NCBI GenBank assembly: GCA_965198825.1
Contig: CBDAQB010000001.1
Location: 434,001 to 498,000 of the forward strand
Direction of reading: 5' to 3'
From: BOG-908 sp965198825
Lineage (GTDB): Bacteria > Pseudomonadota > Alphaproteobacteria > Acetobacterales > Acetobacteraceae
DNA length: 64,000 nt
Every line of letters starts with the position of its first letter. Position 1 is the stretch's first letter. The notes under the pieces are model-generated. The model searched no databases. It was not told the origin of the DNA and was given only the letters and a program-made list of their open reading frames with translations. Both the position numbers and the translations under genes were made by a program. Positions 36,442-45,900 of this stretch are shown here, one piece after another.

Positions 36442-36835
36442 TCGCTCAGAGAGGGGGCTTTCGGGGGCTGGCTTTGAAACTGCCTTAGCCGAGGCAGATA
36501 GCAAGCACTTCTTTTTTGAAAAAAAGAAGCAAAAAACTTTTGGAAGTTTTGGGGTGAGCGGATCCGCGATGATAGACCTAATCGCAAAGTTTCCTTTTTC
36601 TGCTACTGAATAGCAGCTTAGCCATTTCGAAGAAATTGACAGCAGCGTTTTTAACGCTGCAGCTTCAATCCGGTCATCGCAACAAGCCTCCTGCCAGATG
36701 TGGAATATTAGCGTGGCGATACCGTCCGACCAGATCTCTAGTCCACTTCCAGACGCATTGCATACCACACTCTTGCGCGCGACCGCGGGGCTTCACGATC
36801 TTAGGGCTGCTCTGGCACTGCTCGGTCTGGCGATC
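36442..36835. other. Intergenic region with A/T hairpin upstream of the H+-ATPase
   Basis: This 394-bp gap contains no convincing gene. CTTCTTTTT at 36508-36516 and AAAAAGAAG at 36521-36529 form a 9-bp stem with a 4-base loop, 66 nt past the slipin stop, followed by more A- and T-rich sequence. It may terminate the slipin transcript. A near-identical hairpin occurs after the ATPase gene at 39906. The remaining 300 bp must include the ATPase promoter, but I see no clear consensus. Confidence 0.5.
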
Positions 36836-39577
36836 ATGAACGCCATAAAAAACTTCGTCCACGCTCTGCTCCTACGGCCGGAGGGCGCCATCGCTGGTGT
36901 AGTCGCCGGCGTAGCCATCACCTTGGCAATCCTGGGCCTAGTCAGCATAGTCCGCCGCCTACGCGGCGGCGGCTCACGACAGGCGCTCCGGCAGCCGCCT
37001 CCCGAGCCCGCCGGGAAGGACGATCTAAAGACGTTGCCGATGGCAGAGGTTCAGAGGCGCCTGAACTTCTCACCAGAAGGCCTCACCCAAGCCGAAGCTG
37101 CGGCAAGGCTCGCGACGTATGGCGCGAACGAGATTGCCGAGGAGAAGACAAACCCGCTCCTAAAATTCCTGACGTATTTCTGGGGTCCGATCCCTTGGAT
37201 GATCGAAGTTGCGGTCGTCCTGTCCGGTATCGTCCGGCATTGGCCAGACTTCTTCATCATTTTGCTCCTGCTGCTTGCCAACGCCGTGGTCGGGTTCTGG
37301 GAGGAGCGGCAAGCCGGCAATGCCATTGAGGCTCCCAAGGCTAAGCTTGCCATTACGGCGCGGGTCAGAAGAAATGGGGCATGGAGTACGCCGGCTGCGA
37401 AGGAGCTTGTGCCAGGCGACTTGATCCGGCTGCGCATGGGAGACATCGTTCCTGCCGACGCACGCCTCCTCGGTGGCGACGAAGTGTCGATGGACCAGGC
37501 TTCCCTCACTGGAGAGTCGCTACCGTCCAGCAAGAAACCCGGCGATGCCGTGTTCTCAGGTTCGATCGTCAGGCGCGGCGAGATCGAGGCCCTGGTCTAT
37601 GCTACCGGCAAAAATACCTACTTCGGCAGGACTGCCGACCTCGTGGAAACGGCTCATGTCGTCAGCCATTTCCAGAAAGCAGTTCTGCGCATTGGCAACT
37701 ACCTCATCGTCCTGGCTGTGGTTCTGGTTGTGATCATCATCGCGCTCGGCATCTATCGCGGTGAACCCATTCTTGCCACGCTCCAGTTTGCACTGGTGCT
37801 GACGGTGGCCGCCATCCCTGTAGCAATGCCGACGGTGCTCTCGGTGACCATGGCGGTGGGTGCCCGCTTGCTGGCGAAGAAGCAGGCAATCGTCAGCAAG
37901 CTCGTCGCCATCGAGGAACTTGCCGGAGTGGACGTGCTGTGTGCCGACAAGACGGGCACTCTTACTCAGAACAAGCTGACCTTGGGCGAGCCCTTTTGTA
38001 TCGGCGATGTCAAGCCTGAGGAGGTTATCCTGGCGGGCGCACTCGCCTCGCGTGCGGAAGACATGGACGTCATCGATCTGGCTGTCATAGGCGGAGTGAC
38101 GGAACGAGGTTTGCTGCACGGCTATCATGTGGAGCACTTCATGCCGTTCGATCCCGTGCACAAGCGCACGGAGGCGACCGTGCAGGGCAAAAGCGGGCCT
38201 GCGTTCAAGGTCACCAAGGGCGCTCCTCAGGTGATCCTTGCCCTGTCTGCCAACGCCGTCGTGGTGAAGGACGCGTTTGACAAGGCTGTTGCAGACTTTG
38301 CCGCCCGCGGTTTTAGGGCGCTTGGCGTGGCGCGCACGGACAATACTGGCAAACTTCAGTTGATCGGTGTGCTGCCGCTGTTCGATCCGCCACGTGAGGA
38401 TGCGAGATCGACGGTGGCTACAGCGCGGCAGATGGGCGTGCAATTGAAGATGGTCACGGGCGACGCGCTGGCGATCGCGCGCGAGACTGCGAAGGCCCTT
38501 GGCATGGGAGCCGATATCCTAGACGGGGCAAGCCTGGGCGACGCTAAACGGGACGAAACGCCTGAAATAGCCAAGTCCATCCAGGATGCGGACGGCTTCG
38601 CGCAGGTGTTCCCGGAACACAAGTTCCACATCGTGGATGTGCTTCAGAAGCATGGGCATATCGTTGGCATGACCGGCGATGGGGTCAACGACGCCCCAGC
38701 GCTGAAGCAAGCCGACTGCGGCATAGCGGTGTCCGGTGCTACCGATGCGGCGCGAGCGGCAGCAGCCATTGTGCTGATGACACCGGGCCTTTCCGTCATC
38801 ATCGACGCGATCAAAGAGAGCCGCCGGATTTTCCAACGCATGAACAGCTACGCGATCTACCGGATAGCCGAAACCCTGCGTGTTCTGTTCTTCATGACGT
38901 TGACGATCATTGTGTTCAACTTCTACCCACTGACCGCCGTCATGATCGTCATGCTGGCTTTGCTTAATGATGCCGCCATTCTTTCAATTGCTTATGACGA
39001 CGTGCAGTATAGAGACAAGCCCGAAGCCTGGAACATGCGCGTTGTCCTGGGCGTGTCCACGGTGCTCGGAGTCCTCGGCGTCATAGCAGCATTCGGACTG
39101 TTCTACATCGCCGAGCGCGTGCTCCATCTCGACCGAGCACATATCCAGACGATGATGTATCTGAAGCTGTCAGTTGCCGGCCACCTGACAATCTTTCTGA
39201 CCCGCACGCGCGGCCCGTTCTGGTCCATCCGGCCCGCCAGGATCTTGTTGGGCGCAGTGTTGGTTACGCAGGCTTTCGCAACCATCATAGCCTTGTTTGG
39301 GCTCGGCCTAGTGACGCCGCTGGCATGGTATTGGGCGCTTCTGGTCTGGGGATGGGCTCTCGCCTGGTTCCTCTTCAATGACCGATGTAAGCTGCTAACC
39401 TACTGGGTACTTGACAGCATGACGGCGCGTGCGGCCACGGGCCATCCCGCGCTGCGTGTCACTGAGCATTGGAACGTCTTACCCAGCTCGCGGACATCTC
39501 CCGGCGAAAATAGAGCGGCGCATGGGGCCGGGCTAAAACCTGCAAAGGTGCATGAGTATATTCCGCCCCTGCCGTAA
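36836..39577 (+). CDS. Plasma-membrane proton-efflux P-type ATPase (type IIIA)
   Basis: About 913 residues from ATG 36836; the frame is open to 36698. A cation-ATPase N-terminal domain precedes the actuator loop with LTGES, the phosphorylation motif CADKTGTLTQ (Asp, about residue 373), the nucleotide-binding domain and the hinge GDGVNDAPALK. About ten membrane helices are present, plus an extra N-terminal one before the cation-ATPase domain. These features place it with PMA1-like H+ pumps, which use ATP to expel protons. In this acid-stress context a pH-homeostasis role is likely. The tail after residue 860 is Pro/Gly/Arg-rich and could be regulatory, as in fungal Pma1. Confidence 0.9.
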   Translation: MNAIKNFVHALLLRPEGAIAGVVAGVAITLAILGLVSIVRRLRGGGSRQALRQPPPEPAGKDDLKTLPMAEVQRRLNFSPEGLTQAEAAARLATYGANEIAEEKTNPLLKFLTYFWGPIPWMIEVAVVLSGIVRHWPDFFIILLLLLANAVVGFWEERQAGNAIEAPKAKLAITARVRRNGAWSTPAAKELVPGDLIRLRMGDIVPADARLLGGDEVSMDQASLTGESLPSSKKPGDAVFSGSIVRRGEIEALVYATGKNTYFGRTADLVETAHVVSHFQKAVLRIGNYLIVLAVVLVVIIIALGIYRGEPILATLQFALVLTVAAIPVAMPTVLSVTMAVGARLLAKKQAIVSKLVAIEELAGVDVLCADKTGTLTQNKLTLGEPFCIGDVKPEEVILAGALASRAEDMDVIDLAVIGGVTERGLLHGYHVEHFMPFDPVHKRTEATVQGKSGPAFKVTKGAPQVILALSANAVVVKDAFDKAVADFAARGFRALGVARTDNTGKLQLIGVLPLFDPPREDARSTVATARQMGVQLKMVTGDALAIARETAKALGMGADILDGASLGDAKRDETPEIAKSIQDADGFAQVFPEHKFHIVDVLQKHGHIVGMTGDGVNDAPALKQADCGIAVSGATDAARAAAAIVLMTPGLSVIIDAIKESRRIFQRMNSYAIYRIAETLRVLFFMTLTIIVFNFYPLTAVMIVMLALLNDAAILSIAYDDVQYRDKPEAWNMRVVLGVSTVLGVLGVIAAFGLFYIAERVLHLDRAHIQTMMYLKLSVAGHLTIFLTRTRGPFWSIRPARILLGAVLVTQAFATIIALFGLGLVTPLAWYWALLVWGWALAWFLFNDRCKLLTYWVLDSMTARAATGHPALRVTEHWNVLPSSRTSPGENRAAHGAGLKPAKVHEYIPPLP

Positions 39578-39905
39578 GCCTGCATCTGAGCCGATTATTG
39601 CTAAAAGCCGATTTTGTCGTTCTTCGGGCAGGAGTTGGCAGGTATCACATCGACACGGATATCGGGGTGCTGGGTGATGGCGCACGGCACCGATGCTAAG
39701 GTTGAACGCGGTAGAAAGACCCGCAGCACTGTGTATCCGATCCGGCTTGATGTGATTGGCAGCAAGGTCACGGAGCCTGCCTGAGATTTCATAGCCAGCC
39801 GCCCGAAGTAAGGAATAACCTCTTACCTGAAAAAGGATTGAGAGTTTTTGCACCCTCGAGGCCGGTATCTCCGCAAGCGCCGCCCGAATTTGCATGAGTA
39901 TTTTG

Positions 39906-39927
39906 GTTCTTTTTTTCTAAAAAGAAC
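39906..39927. terminator. A/T hairpin downstream of the H+-ATPase
   Basis: GTTCTTTTT (39906-39914) and AAAAAGAAC (39919-39927) form a perfect 9-bp stem with a TTCT loop in the 397-bp gap 39578-39974. Except for the closing pair it repeats the hairpin at 36508-36529. The T-run lies inside the stem. It could terminate transcription or belong to a dispersed repeat family. The rest of the gap holds no gene that I can support. Confidence 0.45.
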
Positions 39928-39974
39928 GAGCTTGCCACTAACATTTGGGTGTCACCAGCCCACGGAGTTCAAGG

Positions 39975-40562
39975 ATGAATGACGTTAGCGCGCCCGGGGA
40001 TGTCGATCTTGCCCGACCCCCGACTGGCAGGAAACCACAATCGCTCCTCGTGCGCTGGTTTCTGCACGATATTTTTTATATCGCAATGCTGGCGCTGGCG
40101 CTTATCGGCGTCGTTTTCAGGCTGCCGGTAAGCTACTGGGTCATACTGACCCCGATTTTCGGGATCATCACCGTTGCCGAGGGCTGGAGTCACTTCACCG
40201 GCAGTTCGGAGCGGATGGGCCTGATGGTTCGGGTCGGACTAATCTGGTGTGCGCTGTTGCTGGCAATTTACCTGCTTTCAAATGACGGCGTCAAAGGCGT
40301 CATGAACCTGAACGCCATCTCGTTATCCATGATGACTTTGCTGGCATTGGGCACGTTCGTGTCGGGCGTGCAGGCGCGAGTATGGCAGATCTGTGCAGTC
40401 GGCGGTGTGCTTTTCCTTGCGGTCCCTGGTCTCGGGTGGCTGGACCAATCGCCGTTGCTTATTACCGCAGCCGCCGGCGTGTTCGTGGCACTCGGCGCCG
40501 CTGCTTGGTGGCTGCGTCAGCGCCAGGCGCCCTCGGCGCCGCTTGCACCGGCGTATGAGTAG
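39975..40562 (+). CDS. Integral membrane protein, unknown function
   Basis: 195 residues from ATG 39975, with ACGGAG 7 nt upstream. After a 30-residue polar leader there are about six hydrophobic helices in pairs (FYIAMLALALIGVVF, YWVILTPIFGIITVAEG, LIWCALLLAIYLL, MTLLALGTFVSGV, VGGVLFLAVPGL, LLITAAAGVFVALGAAAW). A conserved-looking WSHFTGSSER sits after helix 2. I cannot assign a family. It follows the proton pump and precedes the PRC-barrel gene on the same strand, so it may belong to the same stress-related block. Confidence 0.7.
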   Translation: MNDVSAPGDVDLARPPTGRKPQSLLVRWFLHDIFYIAMLALALIGVVFRLPVSYWVILTPIFGIITVAEGWSHFTGSSERMGLMVRVGLIWCALLLAIYLLSNDGVKGVMNLNAISLSMMTLLALGTFVSGVQARVWQICAVGGVLFLAVPGLGWLDQSPLLITAAAGVFVALGAAAWWLRQRQAPSAPLAPAYE

Positions 40563-40660
40563 TTCCCGCCCCTGTTTGCCGCGCGCGTGCATGCCGACCT
40601 GTCTGAGGCAGCCGGCCTTGCTTCAGTTACCGGCCTCGCTAATTTGAAAAGGAACGCGCC

Positions 40661-41488
40661 GTGTTGCAACAAGGATCTGCGTTAGACGGCTTTGCGATCG
40701 AAGCCACCAACGGCAAGCTCGGCACGGTCAGCGATTTCCTGTTCGACGATAGGACATGGAAATTACGCTGGCTCGTCGTGGACACAGGCAATTGGTTGAC
40801 AAGCCGAAAGATCCTTCTCCACCCGTCATTGATCATAAAGGCCGACATGCCTGCCCGTACCCTGCTCGTCAATTTGACGCAGAACCAGGTAGAAAATAGT
40901 CCCAGCATCGCGACCGACGAACCCGTATCCCAACAAATGGAACATAACCTCTACGGCTACTACGGCGTCGATCCGCTCTGGGGTGGCGCCTACTACGGCA
41001 ACGCCATCGCCCAGCCGATGTCCGCGCCGGCTCTCGTGAGCGGCCACTTGGCGGCTGGTTTCCCCAGGATGCATGAGGGCGACCCGCATTTGCGTAGTCT
41101 CAAGGGCGTCACTGGTTACAACATCCATGCCAATGATGGCCGGATCGGCCATGTGGAAAGCTTCCTGTTCGACGATACGACCTGGGACATTCGCTACCTG
41201 GTTGCCGATACGAGCAATTGGTGGATCGGCAAACATGTGTTGCTCTCGCCTTTATTCGTGCGAGAAATCACTTGGGAGACTCATAATGTCTTCCTGAACT
41301 TGACGGGCTACAAGATCAAAGGCAGTCCGCCTTATGAGTCCACCAGCGTTCTGGGCCGGGCTTACGAGCAGCTGCTCGGGACCTATTACGGATGGCCGGA
41401 CCTTCATCTGCACGAAAGTCAGGCTGAGCCAGCAGCAGCGGCCGCGAGTTCACCAGGCAAAGCGCTTCAGAGCCAACCGACTGGGTAG
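40661..41488 (+). CDS. PRC-barrel protein with two PRC repeats
   Basis: 275 residues from GTG 40661, preceded by AAAAGGA. Two PRC-barrel units are seen: residues 5-75 (NGKLGTVSDFLFDDRTWKLR, then VVDTGNWL) and residues 145-215 (DGRIGHVESFLFDDTTWDIR, then VADTSNWW). They are separated by a Tyr/Gly-rich linker (YGYYGVDPLWGGAYYG). PRC barrels bind proteins, RNA or pigments and are known from photosynthetic reaction centres and RimM. The cytoplasmic, stand-alone two-repeat form is common in alphaproteobacteria and has no settled function. Confidence 0.85.
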   Translation: MLQQGSALDGFAIEATNGKLGTVSDFLFDDRTWKLRWLVVDTGNWLTSRKILLHPSLIIKADMPARTLLVNLTQNQVENSPSIATDEPVSQQMEHNLYGYYGVDPLWGGAYYGNAIAQPMSAPALVSGHLAAGFPRMHEGDPHLRSLKGVTGYNIHANDGRIGHVESFLFDDTTWDIRYLVADTSNWWIGKHVLLSPLFVREITWETHNVFLNLTGYKIKGSPPYESTSVLGRAYEQLLGTYYGWPDLHLHESQAEPAAAAASSPGKALQSQPTG

Positions 41489-41702
41489 ATTCCGAGGGTT
41501 CTGGAAAGAGCGTCAAGGGAGCAGTCTTCGCTCTAGGCGACCCAAAGGGACAAATTGATGACTGCTTCCGACTTTCCGCAGGCGCTTGCATCGGGCGCCG
41601 ACCGGATTGCAAGGGCGCGTGTAAGGCAGTCCGGCGGCCTGCCGCACGGGTCCTGTCCCGAGCAGGTGTCCAATCCCGATACGCTTCGCGCAGGATGCGA
41701 CA

Positions 41703-42986
41703 ATGGCAGGGTTTTACCCGCGCTTGTCGAAGGATCCGCTCTCGCGCAAAACTATCGGCGCAGCCTGTTCCGTCGCTAACGTTGGGAGAGCTGTAATCGG
41801 GCGCAACATTTTTCGGAGTGGCGGCGCGCCTCTCCGGGGGGATCGACTGCCGATCCGAAGCGAGTTGTTCGGCATCGAGCGGCTTGAGGAGCACGCAAAG
41901 AGCCTAGCGGCCGCACAGCCGGTCGCCACGGACCGGCTGCGGCACCCTGGTCTATCCGGCCGGCTCGCGGAGAACGCCGCATTCCTTCAGCGCGCCTATA
42001 GCGCTTTCGCTAACGGCAACAATGATAGTCACGATGTCACGCCTGCCGCCGAATGGCTGATCGACAACTATCATCTGGTCGAAGTGCAGATCCGCGACAT
42101 TGGCATCGATTTGCCGGCTGGCTACTATGCGCAGCTTCCGAAACTTGCTGAGGGTCCATTCACCGGATTGCCTCGTGTGTTCGGCGCCATGTGGTCCCTG
42201 GTGGCGCACACCGACAGTCTTATCGAGGCTGCAACGCTGAGCCGCTACCTCCTCGCCTACCAGGAGGTCGAGAAGCTTACCATCGGCGAATTATGGGCGG
42301 TGCCGATCACGCTCAGAATTGTCTTGATCGAAAACCTCCGTAGGGTGGCCGAGGTGATCGTGGACAATGCCGCATCCCGTGCGATGGCGGATCGGCTTGC
42401 AGACAGGCTGCTCGGCTTCAATGGCCAAGCTGCGGCGCCTTGGAGTGCGGTGAGTGCCTCCATCCGGCATACAGCCTCGCCGGACGCCTTCGCGGTGCAA
42501 CTCGCCCACCGGCTTCGCGGACGCGATCCGGGAGTGGAGCCGGCGTTCGCATGGATAAAGAAACAATTGTCCAGCCGAGGCGTCCAAATGGACGCCGTAG
42601 TGCGCGACGAGTTGCAGCAACAGGGCACCTTCAACGCGACGATACGCAATATCGTAACGAGCCTGCGAGTTGCTGCAGCACTTGATTGGAGCCAAGTCTT
42701 CGAGACGGTCAGCCCGGTCGATAGCGTCCTGAATCAGGACGGCCATTTTCGCGACATGGATTTCACCACCCGTAATCTCTATCGCACCGCAATCGAAAAT
42801 CTCGCGCGGCACTCGCGATTGAGCGAAATAGAGGTCGCGCGACGCGCCGTCGGGTTGCCGCCGCCGCGGTTGCCACGCACCCGCCCAACGACCGCCACTG
42901 TGACCCTGGTTACCATCTGCTCGCTGGCGGGCGTCCGCTGTTCGAAGCAGCGATCGGCTTCCAGCCTCCAGCGCGCCTTCGCTTGA
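41703..42986 (+). pseudogene. ndvB: Cyclic beta-1,2-glucan synthase, N-terminal part (frameshifted)
   Basis: 427 codons matching the N-terminal region of NdvB/ChvB: IRSELFGIERLEEHAKSLAA, FLQRAYSAF, WLIDNYHLVEVQIRDI, LPAGYYAQLPKLAEG and GELWAVPITLR. Homology runs to EIEVARRAVG (about 42855) and then breaks into Pro/Arg/Thr-rich shadow sequence that ends at TGA 42984. The expected continuation (DPGYHLLAGGRPLFEAAIGF) is found from 42902 in another frame. Adding one base between about 42855 and 42901 joins the parts into a single 2858-codon gene, the normal size of the family. The exact ATG is uncertain; 41703 is the furthest plausible one. Confidence 0.8.
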
Positions 42987-45900
42987 CGCGGGCCGCGAGA
43001 TCGCTGGGACTTGGCGGCTATGCCGCCGGCATCTTCGGTGTCGCGGGGCTCTTCCTTTTGGGGCCACTTTGGGCGCTGGCTACCCTGTCCATCGGTGCGT
43101 GGTGGCTTCTCCTGCTTGGATGCACCGGCTTCGTGCCCGCCTGCGACGCAGCGATTGCCTGCGTCAATCGTTTTTCCATGTGGGCTTTCGGCGCCACCCC
43201 TCTGCCTGCGCTGGAACTCGCAGGCGGCATCGGCCCTTCGCAACGCACGATCATCGCCGTTCCGGTTCTCCTCATCTCACTGCAAGCCGTGCGCGAACTG
43301 GTCGCTCACCTCGAAATCCACCATCTCGCCAGCCCAGACGGCGAACTGCATTTCGCGCTGCTTTCGGACTGGACCGATAGCGCGACCGAACACGCGCCGA
43401 ACGATGAGTCGCTGCTGCATGCGGCAGCAGAAAGCATCGCGCAGCTCAACCTGCGCTATGGGCCGGGCCCTGGAGGCGACCGCTTTCTGCTGCTGCATCG
43501 CCGACGTGTATGGAATGCCGGCGAGGCGAGCTGGATGGGTTGGGAACGCAAGCGCGGCAAGCTGCACGAATTGAACCGCGTCCTGCGCGGCGCGACGGAC
43601 ACGAGTTTCCTGGCGCATCGTCCCGTGCCGAAGGACGTGCGCTATGTCGTCACGCTGGACTCGGACACCCGCCTGCCGCGCGATACGATCAGGCGGCTCG
43701 TTGGCAAGATGGCGCACCCGTTGAACGCACCACGCCTTGATGCCGCGTCGGGCCGCGTCGTCGAGGGATACGGCATCCTTCAGCCGCGCGTTACGCCGTC
43801 ATTACCGGAAGAACCTCAGAGTTCGCTGTTCCAGCACGTGTTCTCGAGCATGGACGGGATCGACGCCTATGCCGGCGCCATTTCGGACGTCTACCAGGAC
43901 CTGTTTGGCGAAGGCTCGTTCGCCGGCAAGGGCATTTACGACATCGATGCCTTTGAACTGGCCTTGGCCGGCAGGGTCCCCGACTCGACGCTTCTCAGTC
44001 ATGACCTGTTCGAAGGCGTGTTTGCGCGCGCCGGTCTCGCGTCCGATATCGAAGTCGTCGAGGATTTTCCATCGATGTACGCGGTTGCAGCGCTGCGCCA
44101 GCACCGCTGGGCGCGCGGCGACTGGCAGTTGCTTCCGTGGATTATAGGCTGGCGGCCAAAAGCCGGCGCCAGTGCCACCGCAAAGCTGACGGCGATCGGG
44201 CGCTGGAAGATGCTCGATAATCTGCGTCGCACTCTTGCGGCGCCTGCCATCATGGTGAGCCTCCTAGCCGGCTGGCTGCTGCCGATCGATGCAGCGCTCG
44301 GCTGGACCGCTTTCGTGCTGGCAACCATCGCCTTGCCGCCTCTGATCCCGCTGGTCGGCGATGCGACCTCGCGGCGCGGACGGGTGACTCTGCGCAGCCA
44401 TCTCGCCTGGCTCGGCCTTGGATTGCGCCACGCAGCGTCGCTGACGGCGCTGACGGTCACGTTCATGGCCCATCAGGCTGTGCTGATGGGCGATGCCGTT
44501 CTGCGCACGCTTGTCCGTCTCGTCTCGCGCCGCCGTCTGCTGCAATGGGTGACCGCGGCGCAAGCCGGCGCGGGTCCGGATCTTTCGGTCGCTGGCCACT
44601 ACCGCAGAATGGCCGGCGCTCCGGTTCTAGGGCTCCTCGCATTCGGGTTTGCCTTGGCCGCGCACCGCTTCGCTTGGGTCGTGGCGGCACCGTTCGCAGC
44701 ATTTTGGATCGCCTCGCCGGCGATTGCCTGGTGGGCCAGCCGCCGCTCGCGCGTGGACGCGGCGCCGGCGGCTTCCGACGTGCAGGCCCTGCGTGAGACC
44801 GCGCGCCGCACCTGGCGCTTCTTCGAACAATTCGTGACGCCGGCAGATAACATGTTGCCGCCCGACAATTTCCAGGAAGACCCGGCGCCGGTCATTGCCA
44901 GGCGCACCTCGCCCACGAATATCGGCCTCTATCTGCTGTGCGTCGCCAACGCGCACGACTTTGGCTGGATTGGCCTGGCCGACGCTGTCGGCCGCCTCGA
45001 GGTGACGCTGGCAACTATGGACCGGATGCAGCGGTTCCGTGGCCATTTTTTCAATTGGTATGCCACCGACGACCTACATCCGCTTGAGCCGAAATACGTC
45101 TCCACCGTCGATAGCGGCAATCTGGCCGGTCACTTGTTCGCTTTGGCAGGCGCTTGCCAGAACTGGCGTGGCGGTCCGCGTGGCTCAGGCAATGTCGACG
45201 GGTTCGCCGATACGGTGAATCTCGCCTTGGTAGAGTTGGCACGCGTGGAGACGACCAATCCGCCAACCGGATCGACGTTACGCTCCACCCTGCAGGACCT
45301 CGCCGAAGATGTTTTGCGCCAACCGGACGGGGGCGCGCACAACTCATGGTTCACCGCTGCGATCGATGCGCGCATCCGATCCGCAGTCGCTTCGGCGCAC
45401 GACTTAGCCGCCGCGCACGGGCACGGCAATTCTACAGACCTGGTGTTCTGGACAGAGGCAATGCTTCACACCGCCGAGAGCCTCCGCGGTGACTGTCAGG
45501 ACAGCAGCGCGATCGACGCCCGGCTCGCGACATTGGCAAAGCGGGCGCGCGACATGGCGCTTGCCATGGAATTCAGCTTCTTGCGCGATGTCGAGCGCAA
45601 GCTGCTTTCGATCGGATATTCGGTCGCTGACGCCACGCTCGATCCCAATTGCTACGATCTGCTGGCATCCGAGGCCCGTCTGGCCTGCTTCTTCGCCATC
45701 GCCAAGGGCGACGTTCCCGCCAAGGAATGGTTTCGCCTCGGCCGCGCCATGACACCGGTCGATCACGGGGCTGCCTTGGTGTCCTGGTCTGGCTCCATGT
45801 TCGAATATCTAATGCCGTCGTTGGTCATGCGCGCACCGGCCGGAAGCCTGCTTCGCCAGACAAACCAGCTGGCGGTCCGCCGCCAGATCGCGTTCGGCCG

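Noticed and set aside
39533..39895. 120-codon leftward frame after the ATPase gene
   Set aside because: No ribosome site, overlaps the ATPase 3' end and shows no family-like sequence.
41555..41779. Short frame before the glucan synthase
   Set aside because: Mixed composition, overlaps the glucan synthase start and has no homology that I recognise.
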